Shown piece after piece: positions 33,982 to 46,620 of a stretch of DNA of 64,000 nt. Each line of letters begins with the position of its first letter. The first letter of the stretch is position 1. Source of the DNA: Opisthorchis felineus (Eukaryota; Platyhelminthes; Trematoda; Opisthorchiida; Opisthorchiidae). Both the position numbers and the translations under genes were made by a program. The notes under the pieces were generated by a model that saw only the letters and a program-made list of their open reading frames with translations, was not told the origin of the DNA and searched no databases. The DNA is taken from NCBI GenBank assembly GCA_004794785.1, contig SJOL01006398.1, positions 147,684-211,683 of the forward strand, written 5' to 3'.

Positions 33982-36785
33982 AGCAGCGTGCCATGTCGGG
34001 CGAATCAATCTCTACGTCTTCGAAGAACTACGGCCGTGCGTGCATCCTAGTTCACGAAATTTTCAAATCTCCAAGAAAGACCATTGATTAGTAGTGGTCA
34101 AGATATCAAATATTTAACGACATAGGCCATTAGTGGACGTTTCCATTGTGGTTTTTTCCTTATGGTAATTCGGCAATTGAAGAAATAGAGAATATTTCTT
34201 CTTGAGTCTACCAAGGTATTTTACAAGAGAGATACCAATGGAGCAGATTTTCTCGGTATCAAAGCTATCGCGAGTGTACTCCGAGTGTTCATTCTCTGAT
34301 GAGTTTCCCATGCAAACGAATATTCTATTAAATGCTAATTGCGCGTGCGTATTACATGTCTGTCGAATCGGGTTCTTCATTCAGTAAAATCCACTTCGTT
34401 TTGTACATAGAACAAGTTAACTCCTGCTGTGCGACCAAGGCCTGGATATCCGGACACCCGAAGATTGAAATCACGGTTTCCTTGTATGTACCTCTTGTAA
34501 GTTATTCTGAACTTCGTTTCTGACACCAAAAAAAAGTGCTTTAATTATGTATGCATCGCCCTTGTCTGTTAAAGTACGGTCGCGGCTTCGAAGATGAACA
34601 GATGTATAAACGAACTGGAAATTCTCAGGCCCACTGAGATGAAGTCCCAGAGGGGAAAAAGGGAGTAAGAATGCTTAAGTGCTGAGTTGTATTTTAAAGG
34701 CGCTAAACGCGTACCCAATCAGTGGTCATATTCAACATTCCAGTTAGGGTGGATGGTCTTCGTCTGGCAAAACGGTGTTGTCCGCGTTGTTCAAGCCCCG
34801 TAATAGTTCTTCATCTCCCCCGTTTTAGTTCGTAGGTTTACAGCCCCATCGAATGTGAGTTCTGTGGCTGCTTCTGTGGCAGAAACTGGTTGGAAAAAAT
34901 TTGAACAGTTTATCGTAAACTATTACATGTCTAGGGCGTTCCTCTGTGTCCAAGTTCACTCTGCCTGTGTGGACAAAGGCTTCTTTGAATTCAGGGAAAA
35001 CAGAACGTTTTGGTTGCGGTTTTCACATCGTCTCTGAAGCATGATTGAGTGAAGACTAAAAATATTCTGTCAGTGCACATTCTTTGTAGTTCTATTGCCG
35101 TTTGATACTCTCGGATTTGCGTCCCACATGCCAAAAGCTCCCGAGGAAGTAGTAACCGAAAGAAGACAGTTGTGCGGTCTTTTTCTCTATGGCTGGAAAA
35201 GCTCCCTCGTATACTTTTTTGAGTAAGGGCAGAATGACTCATTGACTCATAGTCCCCTGAAAAGCATTCTTGCTTCCAATCTAATTCATACAATTTGGTT
35301 GAAACAGAGAGTACAGACCGACCAGTGGCTTTGGAAACAGCTTATGCAAGCAGTTCTGACTCAGCAGCCCAGTAGTAGTTCAAATAAGAAAGATATATTG
35401 GTACTACGCGAACCAAGGGTGGAACCAAAATGGCAAACTAAGGTTCTGTATAATGAAATCAAATAGAAGACAGTGTGCAGCAGCGGTGGGTCAGAGTAAG
35501 GTTTTTGCAACAGCTCCTCCGAACGATCTAAATAGTGGCAGTTATCCTCCAAAAGACCACCAATATTACCTTTAATTAACTTGATAACAGATGGTCTCTT
35601 GAGTACTGTTTTGAAGACCAGCTGGACCAGTTTCCTCCTACTTTGGAGTGAACTAGCCTCCTCCATTTCTGCACTGTCCTGTTTCGCTACAGCACTCTGT
35701 TCGTGCATAAGCTACGTTTGATCTGACAGTTGACCGGTCGTCCAGTATAAGTATGCTTCAGGTCCGACGAGATGTAGCGTCTCTCACGAAGAGGAATGAA
35801 TAGCTGTTCTGTGATCAAGCGGTTGCTTTATACTCCACTGATGAGATTCTATCGTCTTGTGAACCTGGGCGTTATCTCTTCCCAGTTTCATCAACGTTCC
35901 CACAGAAAGCTTTTCCGTCGCCAAGTGAGGTGCTTATTACTCAGATTTACTGGGGACAATAGTGATCATACGCATCAGGCGAAAGCATGCTCTAAATCAA
36001 TCTCTGTATCCCATAATAATTAACAGTCAAGAACTGGCCTCTACCATGGACTGCCAATGGCTTCCAGTTGTAGTGGGATGCTGGTTGGCACAAAGGCACT
36101 CACTGCGTCTGCTGAGAATCTGTTGAGGAACAACCGGCGCTCCGTACAAATTTTTGAATACTCATCACCTTCAGTCTTTTTTAGAACAAAAATAGCACAC
36201 CTTGACAGACTTCAGTATTTAACGTTACATCTCTCAGTGACTAGAATAGAACACTGTACTAACAGGTGTATAGGTGGTAGCAGCTTGTCTAAGGGGTGCC
36301 CATATCTCGCAACACATAGCTTCTTGATATTCTGATAAAACGGTACATAGGTGCAGAGGATGTTCGCCATTATCATTACGTTTCGTCTTCAAACTGAGCA
36401 AACCATCTGTCTGCTGAATTTAGGCTGCCTATTTATGCGTTGAAGCTTCTAACAATTGCAGCTGTAGCTGAACTCTTCTAGATGGTCATTACTGTGCTTA
36501 CGTCTCGACCGAAAGTGCATTTTTCTGAATCGGAACTATAATTAGTTTGTGAATAAGTGGACAGTGTAACTGAAACGCAATCAATATTAGGGTCAGTTAG
36601 AGTTCCTATGGGGTTAGACAGACAGACGACGAATGCTAGGCCATTTATGGGCATTCAGCCGTATATAAAGAATGTAATTCACTAACTGATGACCAGCACT
36701 AGCACAGCCGCTGCAACAGCTGGAATTTGTAGATGATAGCACCCATATAATGGAAATACATTTGTTGAACCTTATTACCTAAATG
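33982..36785. other. No recognisable gene
   Basis: Open frames of up to 115 codons (35361-35708 -). I see no domain. Nothing is assigned. Confidence 0.4.
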
Positions 36786-36789
36786 CAAC

Positions 36790-36860
36790 CTCCAAAGCAC
36801 TCACAAAAGCAACTCGCAAAAACCAAACTGATTTGCAAACGAGTCTATTTCTTGACAACT
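36790..36860 (+). repeat. Family A tail fragment
   Basis: AAAACCAAACTGATTTGCAA followed by ACGAGTCTATTTC corresponds to the 3' end of the tail (GCAAATGAGTGTATTTCG). Confidence 0.5.
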
Positions 36861-37887
36861 CACTAGCAGTTTGGCTCATGAGTTCGAAAGCTAAAGGCTC
36901 CGATTTTGACGTTTAAACAGAGGACGCAGAGTAGCAGCTGCAAACTCTTGCATGTAATCGGCCATCTGGCTAACTTCCCTAGAGCCGAGAGGCATACAGG
37001 ATTCGTTATTAAAGTGAGAGACAACAGTTCCCAATATGGTAAGCTTTAGTAATCACGTTCTTGTGCCTATCTGCTCTGTTGACCTGGCTGATGTCACGTG
37101 GAATGGGCGGACTCGTTTATTCATGTATTTCATGGTTGTGTTAGCCATGTGTTAGGCCATGGCACCCAAACTTAAAGAAAGCTCAAAGATTAGATCCCCA
37201 AACCAACGCTGGCCAAAAGGTAGCAGTGGGTGGTGTAAGACTGCTCTAGTCGTTTAAAAAACAGGATAATGTGATTTTTGATGGCCCTTATCCAGTGGCA
37301 ATGGAAAAGTGCCACTTAACTGAACGTGTCCACTTCAGTTGGAGGTGATGACTAATATACTGTTGTCGAAATATGACGGCCATGTCCAGTTAATTGACAC
37401 CTTTCTGGTGTTGTTGTTACTTAACTGGTGTTTGAGCGCTTGCTTGTTTACTTGGTTGCAGTGATTTTTCTAAGGTGTGATGAGCTACCAAAACGCTCTA
37501 TGTGAGCTCGGACTTTGGGGGTGGTTGTAAAGTAAGATGCTTTTGAATTCGTACGTTTAAATTATTGAGGATCTGCTTGGTAGTGCATTACTTTTCGCAG
37601 AGGGTTAAGTTATCGCTAAGGTACCGAGCATAAACCGCGTGTACAGTGCAGGTTTCCTAACCGTATAAGGATGTGGGCCGTGCTATGAGACGATACATAA
37701 AGACGAAAATAGCTGTCATTTTTGTCTTCAGTTGTAAAAAGACTGTTACATCCGCCACGGTTTCTTTCGCCGATGATCTGGGGAGATAACGTTAGATAGC
37801 TACGCATCGGAGGAGGTAGCTGATATAACTGATGCGTCAATACACGAATGTTAGAGGACTTTTCATTGGGGAGATCGGGAGGGAGAC
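36861..37887. other. No recognisable gene
   Basis: Nothing recognised. Confidence 0.4.
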
Positions 37888-38520
37888 CTATGCATTGAAG
37901 GCAACAGCTCGGACACATGACAGCCATTAAGGGTGCGGCTTGGCCATGTCTGGCAATGTCTTTAATCACTGATCTGTCTTGTCCAGGGCTCCCCATCCAA
38001 GGAGACGACAATGAACACTGCGGCTGAGTTTGTCGGTAATGACTTGCATACTCCGCTTGCAAGTCATTGTTTGACTTCCCCTAGTTCGTTTCCACCCTTC
38101 GCGTGGTTGTGCGAAAAGGATCCTCCGAGGAAGTCGGTCAACTGACAAACCGAACACGTGACCAAGCCAGCGCAACCTATGGATTGTGAGCAGTTCATTT
38201 ATCGTGGACGCGTTATTCCTTCTGAAAACCATTCGGCGCACTTCACCAGTACTTATCCGCTATTCCCAACAGACTCTAGTAATGCCCAGAGGACATCGAT
38301 GGTAAAACACTGGAAGTTTTTTCAACGTCCTCAGCGAGCAGCGGCAAGGTTTCTGACTCTTGACGGATAAGCTGATGTCATGCCTACGCCACACGTAAGA
38401 CAGTTTCACAGAAGCTGCTCTGTCCTTGCCAGTTCGAATAAAAATTTCATCTTTGGCGAGACCAGGGGGGCTGGTACAGCTTTCCAGGTGAACAAATTTG
38501 TATACTACCTCAGTCGGCTC
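37888..38520 (-). pseudogene. RTE-like non-LTR retrotransposon, RT C-terminal part (decayed)
   Basis: The - strand translation, with a few shifts, gives EPTEVVYKFVHLESC (from about 38520), YVWRRHDISLSVK, FYHRCPLGITRVCW, then a clean stretch GEVRRMVFRRNNASTINELL, TIHRLRWLGHVFGLSVDRLP, RRILFAQPREGWKR and HCRLLGWGALDKTDQ, then after stops CVRAVAFNA and a stop at 37888-37890. It is the same protein type as 690-1851, with the same FNA end. The C-terminal 92 codons (38241-37966) are still open. It would be a self-mobilising reverse transcriptase, but it is dead through stops and truncation. Confidence 0.85.
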
Positions 38521-38833
38521 ATCCGCATAGGAGAGGTTTGGAGTCCATTATGTGAGTAGTTAGTTCATACCAGGTGGCTAAGTTATCATTGTGTTTTTCA
38601 ATTGCTTTCTTGGTTATCGAAGTTAAATCAAAGATGAGTAGAGTAGACGTCATAAAGTGACCTCGTTTCACTCCGGTGTCAGCACTTGATAACTTATGAT
38701 TGCTCTGAATAATATATGGGTTGCGTGAAGCGGCCACCCCATCATTACATGCAAGTTCACCTCCTTGGGTTACGATGGATACCAGCTGCAGTTCACAACG
38801 TAGCCGCTCAGTCACCTTCTGCTGAGCTTTCAC
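38521..38833 (-). pseudogene. Probable RT palm fragment joined to the element above
   Basis: A 104-codon frame contains TGVKRGHFMTSTLL, which resembles the GVRQGCPLSP-type palm block. In an adjacent frame LSYADEPTEVVYKF gives a YAD-like active-site motif running straight into the downstream VVDKFVYLG block. The usual residues between YADD and that block are missing, so there appears to be an internal deletion of several hundred bases. It could belong to another RT type joined by chance. Confidence 0.4.
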
Positions 38834-41800
38834 CTCAGATTACATGCTGAACAAGCATTGGAGCTGAATGCGCTGGTCGACCACTGTGAACTTTGTTGCC
38901 CTTGCCGACGTAACCTCTCCTGATGAGATAATGAAAAAAGTACGGGGATTAAGATGCAGACCTAATCTGGCAATATTATCACGGGTGCAGATCTCAGTGC
39001 AATAGAGTTACTCTTCATACTTTAAAGAATCGTGCCATGAACACAAGTACCATCAGCAGTTAATTTATTACAAAGTATGACACAATTTTCCCGGAAAAAT
39101 CCCTACAGTCTGCGGAAGCACCTAGGTGGAGGGAAAATCGATATATTGGTCCGTTGAATGCCCGTGAAGATATCTTCTGAGGCTTCCAGGGTTTAGAAGC
39201 ACTATGCAATTGTTGATACACGCACTGGATTGATATACGCATGTGGCATTTTTCGGCTGTGTCATTGTGTCCATTTTTTCCAGTCACTCTAATTCAAAGT
39301 TAGTTTGCAGACTAATGCAAAAGAAGTTCATAATCTTGATCGATAAACAATCCCGAGTTGAACATAACACAATCGTTCAACTATTGAATGCGTACATTCT
39401 TGGTCGACAGCTCATTGGATTCGCTTGCTGCGATCCTTGCAGCACTTAGATTCCTCATGTTCAACCACGAACCTGATAAATTAGCAAGCGCCCCGCCCCT
39501 GTTGTGTAGTGACACGATGGCCTAGATGAGACTATTCACACTGGATGTGACCCAATGGATAAGATTTTGTCTTCCAGCAACTTTTATGCATGAGTGATCG
39601 TTATAATCATAATTTGCAGCTCGAAAATCGTTTTTTTGTTGGGGTCCACAAAACATGCACGAAAAATCACATTTTTTGGAAAAGGCTCTGCATTTCGTTC
39701 TGCAGTTTGAGTAACCTAATTGAAGTATGTTATTAGAGTCCATCGAGTTTAGCTTGCGGTCCCCAAGGACTGTGATCAGTTAAATCGTACTGACCAGACA
39801 CGGCTAAAGGAGGTAAACTGTCCATCTATCCTATGATGGCCGATCGGTCTTCTAGTGAAAGTTGAATTATGCCCAACGTTGCTTTCAAGGTGGTCTCGCA
39901 CTGGTTGTTGCACATGACTATATCCTTCAGGCAGTCAGTAACTCAGCAATTATTTTTCACATTACTTCGGGTAATACCCGTTCAGCCATTCCAATGCGGT
40001 GCAGTTAGCATGCTTTGTCACGCGTTTTCACTTACACGCGATCTGAGTATTAATCGTCCACAGCTGCATAGCACTGATTCGTCTGTATGCTCTCTCCTCT
40101 AAGACAACATTACGTGACAGAGGGTAACTAGGGCGGAAGGCACATAGACGCGTCCAGCACCTATCCGTCCTTTTTTGTTTGTGTGTGTGTCTGTAAGGAT
40201 GCGTTTAACTGGTTGGCGGTAAAGGAAGGTCACGAAGGTGAGACCAAGCTGGACTTTATTGGGCTAAAGCGATACACAAACACACACACAAATATGCGCG
40301 CATGAATTGTCCAACCGTACAGTGTATTGTTGGACTGTGGCGGGTTAACGATGAAATAATCATATTCATACTGATGAATGCGTCCGTTGCGTGTCTGCTC
40401 ACCAACAGGCTATTCCATCTTCCTACTCGATCTACAGCACACGGTTGCTGGTAAATCACGTTCAATCCTTACGTTCCTGTCTAATTTATCACCTCCGTTT
40501 ATAAAAATGCAGATGGCTGTTACCACGCCGATTGGGATCCGTGCTCGTTTCTTAAGGAGGCTGTGATTAATGACCGCTCGGGTAGTCGCTCTTAAACGCG
40601 TGCTATCGGCTTAGTCTCTTTACTATCTCAGCCCCGTTCTAGGTGTTGATGTTGCGTTGATCCGCCTAACCCATCCATCTCACTGTTTCAAAACTCATAA
40701 CTGTAATTTCATAAAATCAGATACATATGGGCGGTTTGTTTTTTATGGGGCGTGGGGGGGGAGAGCTTGAGTTAGCGGATGACTGATTTCCGTCATTTCG
40801 TTATCACCTTCAAGTTGAACTGAAGAAACACAAGCTGGAAGAGTTACTTCCACATTTCCTGTTAGTAGTTGTGGTACTCTATTCCCATAAACTGCAGACG
40901 ACTTCTGGATAGCATTCAGTAACCTGTTTATTCAACAGATTCATTGTTTGTTGTTGAGTGATCACTGAAAACCGTTATTTTTCGATAGTCGGAACAACAT
41001 TTTCTTACTTTTTTAAATGACCTACGTACACATTACTCATCAACACGGTGATTTGTCGTTTTACCTAGTGCTGATGTCCGTTACCGACTCGTCTACTAAA
41101 AGCTTACAGGCCACTGGACGTTCGTGCCCAATTGCTATAGTACAGGCAGTTTGCGCGGAGCTGGATACACTATAGTTATGAAAATTTGCAGGAATTAGGA
41201 CCAAAGACAAAAATGCGAAAGCTTTTTGGGATCCTTAATCTGGTACTATGACGGCGGTATGGCAAAGGACGCAAGCAGTACTTCAAATAATAGGTTACCA
41301 GCGTCGTCTGTCAGTTCACTTCAGTTTTAAAATGACACTGCAACCTTCCACAAAATCCATCCAGTCGTACCCAGGGGGACAACTTAAATCGAGTCGTTTC
41401 TCCGATTTTTTTTTCTGAATAGGTATTTTAGGTATAGTGAAAGCATACTTTTACTTGAGAAGTTAGAACAACACAGTCAACACTGGGAAGCACTGACCGA
41501 AAGTGGAATTTGTGTTTTACAAGTGCGATTTGGCTCATGCAGGTACATAAAAAAATGGGCAGTTTCGTTAGCTAACTTGAGCTGTTACGTATAATGTAGG
41601 CATCCAAAACGGGCCGTTTATTTTCCAATTTCACAAAATTCTGTCTAAAAATGCATACCTTTTATTTGACACCCCTCTAGGTTCATCTGGACTGATTCCA
41701 GGAACACTGAAATGTTCGCACAGAGTATGTGGTTTCATTTGCGGCTTGAAGTGGCCGGACTCCTCCGGTGGGGTTGGTTCATTCAGGTCGCTTTGTTTGG

Positions 41801-41940
41801 TAACGGAGCTGCAGCGATTGCTTTCTAATGTCGCAGAAAAATAAAACAAAACCCTAGTATCACTGAAACTGAAGAAAGTTTGACGAAAGTGATAATTTGA
41901 TATAAACAGTACAGGGCAGCTGCACAATATTCGCGGAGAC
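38834..41940. other. No recognisable gene
   Basis: Noted only: opposed (GT)n and (CA)n tracts at about 40178-40194 and 40267-40284 that could pair, and eight G at 40754-40761. On the - strand near 38990-38870, a stretch DNIARLGLHLNPR vaguely recalls an RT segment but is not convincing. Confidence 0.35.
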
Positions 41941-42090
41941 CCCGTTAATGATTTCGCCCTGTTTCGAGCGCTGAAGAAGTCGTTTGCGATGGTCCGATTT
42001 GACTGAACGTGCTGTACTAGGCCGCTCTATGTTTCAGTTGGCACAACATTCAAGATATCGAAATAAGTTGCTGTTTGCACGTAAAAATAT

Positions 42091-42160
42091 ACTCATCAAT
42101 TTACTGAAAACTCTTCGACAGCCCATGATCGGTTTCGCCTTTCATAGGGCTAATTAGGCA
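42091..42160 (-). ncRNA. Hammerhead ribozyme, inactive partial copy
   Basis: GAAACCGATCATGGGCTGTC is kept on the - strand, but CTGATGA has become CTAATTA (two invariant G lost), and the outer 5' strand of helix I is missing at the inversion junction. Confidence 0.7.
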
Positions 42161-42174
42161 GGGTTCAAGTGGAC

Positions 42175-42273
42175 CACAAATTTGACGAAAACTCGTGGAC
42201 TGTGCCTATCTGATGAGCTTCAAGAAGGGCGAAACCGGTCATGGGTTGTCGAAGAGTTTTCAGCAACCTTATG
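42175..42273 (+). ncRNA. Type I hammerhead ribozyme, intact core
   Basis: All invariant positions are present: CTGATGA 42210-42216, GAAA 42231-42234, and U-C at 42239-42240. Predicted cleavage is after C42240. Helix II is GCTT/GGGC with loop CAAGAA (two G-U pairs). Inner helix I is GCCTAT/ATGGGT, then an internal loop, then AAACTC/GAGTTT. Helix III is ACCGGT, self-complementary and too short to close alone, so a dimer or tandem partner is likely needed. The first helix I pair is U-A here and C-G at 51765-51863, a compensated change. Confidence 0.85.
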
Positions 42274-42784
42274 AGTAGTGTGTTATATCTGGAGAGGTGG
42301 TTTGTTTATTAAGTCATCAAAGCTTTACTTTCGGTCTTTTTGAAGGGAGATAAATCGAGTCAACTGACCACGGCTGATTTGGGATTCGAGAAAATTGAAT
42401 GTCACTGTGAATCTCTAGGAGATCTTGAAAAGCGATATTACCACTTGTTTTATTCACGAACGGCTCACTTGCCGGCTAAAGAAGGACAGGCACACACTTA
42501 TGGAGATAGCGTCAAGAAATATATGATGGGGGCAGCACCATAATTTTTTAACAAAAAAAGTATTTTGAAATTTTAGTCTACTGGCAAACGCAGTTAATGG
42601 AAAGCAATATTAAGATGACCTTGCTAAGCTGAAATGCTGTCGGAAATTCCGGAGAGAAATTCACAATGAATGTTATATTTCTTTTTGGTTAGAGCAGACA
42701 ATTGAGCCATAAGAATATTTTTCAGGGCGATGGAAGGAATATTCGACTTTTTATTAAGGGGAACATTCGGTACGTCAGCCTACA
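42274..42784. other. No recognisable gene
   Basis: Nothing recognised. A 67-codon frame at 42340-42543 is without a known domain. Confidence 0.4.
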
Positions 42785-42920
42785 CAAAGGCGCACTGCAA
42801 AACTAGGGCGCTATGTTAATCTAGCTCGCGCTGATGACGTCATCTCACAGTCGGTGACGAAACTTCTGTGACCGAATCGCCCAGTTCAGCGAATACAATT
42901 CTACAAAATCCTTTTGGACG
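42785..42920 (+). repeat. Dispersed repeat, family E (hammerhead-like boxes)
   Basis: CTGATGA (42831-42837), then C, then GTCA...TGAC able to pair, then GAAAC. It is homologous to 6650-6760. As in family B, one extra nucleotide lies between the first box and the helix. No helix III or cleavage-site match. Confidence 0.5.
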
Positions 42921-44654
42921 CTTTGTTTAGGACACCGTAATCTAACTGCTAGATATCTGAGTTGTAATCAGGTGATTCATTTACTGAGAAGCACTGACAG
43001 TAACTTGGTTTGTTTCTACACTGTCTGTTGGATGATGTTTTCTCCTGGCCAAAGAAGTTTTCTTAGGATGCCAACTCGTAGGACCAAACAAACCAGTTCA
43101 AAGATGTTCTTGTGCCTTCTATGAAAACTAACTTGTGTGATGGTTGGTTACGAATAAATTGCATGTTTGGCAATAGTAACCTGATTCCAAAATTTATCTA
43201 TTATTAGGAGGAATTACCAAGCAATTTCTTTTCTGTTATGGGGCATGCCACAACGTCGTGGTCTCAAGATGATTCACTAATGCGTGTTCGCTTTGCTGTA
43301 CACAGCCTGAAAAGGAGTGGTTGCAAGAATTACTCTGATTGGAACTGCCTCCTCGGTTTTCTTACTGTTTGGCTGTCGTCATCCAACACCAAAACACAAT
43401 TTTCTGGGGAGCAATTCGTTCAGATGCCTATTCGCTACCAGCGTTTTATAGGAAACAGAGCATATACTCCGCTACTTTTAGCGCGCCACAGACCAAATTT
43501 CTGTCACGAAGGTTAGCGATCACCTCAATTATGCAACTACCGTGAAAACAAACAGCTGCATTCGTAACGGAGTCATGTGATATAGTCACCGTCCTTTCCT
43601 GCCCAACTGAGATGGCAGTGATGTAGCTCGGAGTTGTGGGCTGTGTGACGAGGGCGTAATTAGGTTACTAAACTTCTGGGTTCACTGGAATTAAATCTGA
43701 CAAGCGGAGACTGAAAACAACCCAACGAAAGTTCACACTCATATATGTCGATATTTTACCTGCAGGAGGACATAGTACAAATAAAACAATAAAAGTAGCT
43801 AAAACTCAAGTCGGGGTGCCTATCGTTTAGGGTAGCTTGGAAATCCTGTAATTTGGGCATTTCAAATGAACTGATGACTATATGAAATTCGAGGAAATGT
43901 ATGGGAGAGAGTACAACCAAATTTTGTTGTTTCGCTGCCTCTATGTAAGAAAATTGGATCGAAGAAACACTTTTAAGGTTTTGCAGTTTTTGATGTCATG
44001 TGTTCAGCATTCTCCGATTGAGATAAACTTTCACCTAAGGAACAGAACACTTTAAAAGACGTGGTACATGCGATGTATGCTTTTTGAAATTTGAGTAGCC
44101 ATAAGTTCCAGTAGTTAATCAGAGTAGCATTCCATACGTGAAGGAGCAACCGGAGTATAAATGGTTAACGGTGGTACTCGAGTAAGTGACTTCAATTCAC
44201 TGGCGAAATATGGGACAAAATCAAGTTAGTTCGACACAGTCAGAAGTCGTTAAGAAACAAAATGAATCTCCAGCCTTTGGCTGACTGCTATTTGTCCTTC
44301 TTCACGCCACTGTGCGACAACTGTATTATTTTGCTGATACACTGCCCAGTTGTTTGTCTCTCCAAAAAAGTCAAGGTTGTGTATCATAGTGGGACAGAAC
44401 AGAGTTGGTTAGCATTTGCGAATGAATACGGCGTTGGTGAGCGTCGTTCGAAGTAGGTATCTGAATCAGCAATGAATAAAAAGCCCTGGTGAGCAGGCGA
44501 CAATAGTTCACTTCAGAGTGTCTATACCCGGACCTGAACGAGCTGGTCTACCCCAAGCTTGCCACAGTGAATGACACTAACATGCGAGTTACCAGCAAAC
44601 CAGTCCGAAATTCAACTGGGCGCTTTATGGTGAAGCTGGTTTGCCTAGTTTTAT
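42921..44654. other. No recognisable gene
   Basis: Nothing recognised. Confidence 0.4.
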
Positions 44655-44775
44655 CTATTAGGTATAGTTTAGTTCAGATTGACCTACAGGTGGTTGTTGG
44701 TCAGTTCGCCAAGATCAGAAGTTGGATCGCAAAAGTCTCATCATCAGTCGAGGAGACATCGTCAGTGCGTGTTGT
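44655..44775 (-). repeat. Dispersed repeat, family D
   Basis: The - strand has CTGACGATGTCTCCTCGACT, then GATGATGAGACTTTTGCGAT, CCAACTTCTGATC and GGCGAACTGACCAACAACC, co-linear with the copy at 20630-20735. Confidence 0.6.
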
Positions 44776-46395
44776 TTGGGTAAATTCCCCCTCTTCTGCC
44801 TGTGCCTTTTTAGCACCCAGTACCCACAAAATGACTGGCTGGTCACGAACTCGTTTTCTCATAGTATGATTGGTCAGTCTGGAATCTGAGTGACGTTGTG
44901 GTCATATTTTATTGTATCTGGTTGGTTAATTAGATGTTTTAAACTCGGCGGTTCTGTTCGTCTGCTGTGCTTGGTCCGCTTTCTTTCTGCCTTGTGATCT
45001 GGCCTTCTTCCACTCGGTTGGTGGAACGGATTACCCAATTTCAGTGCTTTTTTCTTTTATCTGATTGGTCAGCTGGTTGTTAGGTTGTTTGGTTTCCCGC
45101 GTGCTCCACGATTCCACAATTATGCTATTAAGTTGTTCGTAGCAGCCGACTGAGTGAGTTGATATCGATGCTTCAATTGTCGGATTTCTGTGGAGAGTAG
45201 TACGCCTCGACAAACTCCCTCCCCCGTTTTGTTCTCGCGTAAGCAAACGAGATGATGTCCTTCTCTGTCCTTGTGAACTGAATCAACTGACACTAGAGTA
45301 TGTCTTCCGCAGAAAAAATGTCATTTTGGAGGCGCTAGATTCTGTTTAGAATCTATAAGCACAGGAATAAGTGAAGGAATTTACCCACTCAACCCGCACT
45401 GGTGGTGCCACTTGGTGCCACTTGGTGCCGCTTGATGATAAAACGTTTGCAACACAACTGCTTAGCTGGGCGAACACACCAACAATCAAGCGGCGCACTC
45501 GAGTTACCTATATTCCACAATATCACCAGCCTTTCAGATAGATGGATAAAAAATTGGTTTACACTGGTGAGTGAAGCTGCTGCATGTGTCAGCCATGACG
45601 TAGTGACTAAGAGGCGGATGCGCCTACATATGTTTTGATCATACCAGTGATGGGGAGATATCTTCACCCTATCTAGAACGACAGTGACATTTCGTTTTTT
45701 TTGTTATCAGCTAATCAGGGCTTGGGTGGACAACTGAATGAAACTGCGGACTACCATTCCGTTGAACTGGGTGCGAACCCTATATGTACACCGTCCAACT
45801 AGCTCTTGGCTACCACTGGATAACCTGGACACATTATGTTCCGGAGACAAGGCTCAAATGTATCTTCAAAATGTATCATCATCTTCAATTGGATAGAACC
45901 CAAGAAAACTTTCAGTGTACTGCTTTGATGCAGTGATGTATGCAAGAAACTACAACCGTTGTCACTGGGGAAAAGTCCGATGGTCGGAATGATCACAATG
46001 TGACAAAAATACAGGTAGCCGGGAGAATTCCCGTATATGCTGCCACTGGCAACAGAATAGGTTTTTTATGGCTTCTTTTAGTTGTGAAGCTACAAATAGA
46101 CATCTCGAAGTGAGAAAAACTTAGTACTACCCGCAAAATCAAAACAAACTGCTAAAAACATCTCCATTTCCTCCTATACAGGTTTTGTCAGCTCTCCTTC
46201 AAAAGGGACCATCTGTTAAAGAAATGTCCCTTCGCAGAAAAGAGTACTTTTGTCCACGGTCACAGAGGGGGAAGTGGGCCGCAAGGCATACCTCCTGCAT
46301 CACGTGATGGGCACGCAAACACGTTACAGTATGATGAAGTTTCCCAAAATCGAAGAACTCTTATAAGACGGTCATATGAGTAATTCTATGATCTG
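44776..46395. other. No recognisable gene; short tandem repeat
   Basis: A GGTGCCACTT-type unit of 11 bp occurs three times at 45403-45432, the third with one change. Nothing coding is recognised. Confidence 0.4.
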
Positions 46396-46490
46396 TGGAG
46401 GGTATGGACAACCGAATACCGGTTTGTCTCTTCGTGGGGCTTACCAGATAAACGTACTACGCGATTTTTATCCACCTTGTGTTGTACTTG
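46396..46490 (-). mobile_element. Family A hammerhead, decayed
   Basis: On the - strand: TTCAAGTACAACACAAGG, CTGGTAAGCCCC (CTGATGAG lost) and CAAACCGGTATTCGG (GAAA lost). The order and spacing match family A. Confidence 0.55.
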
Positions 46491-46620
46491 AACAGCGACT
46501 GTAAAGTTTGTCACGACAAAAAATCGTTTGAAAGTTACCTCCAGATTCAACGGAAAATCAACTGAATTTTTCTTTTATACTATTCTTCAGTTAAAAACGT
46601 TTCCAAAAGTTTGGTTTGGA

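Larger units (their letters stand above)
41945..42273. mobile_element. Family A hammerhead repeat, head-to-head inverted copy
   Basis: From left to right: a faint - strand hammerhead trace (GATTTCGCCCTG, about 41950-41985), an antisense tail (41999-42090: GAACGTGCTGTACTAGGCCG), a - strand hammerhead (42091-42160), then at the inversion point a + strand linker (GGGTTCAAGTGGACC) and the + strand hammerhead (42175-42273). No open frame. Confidence 0.75.
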
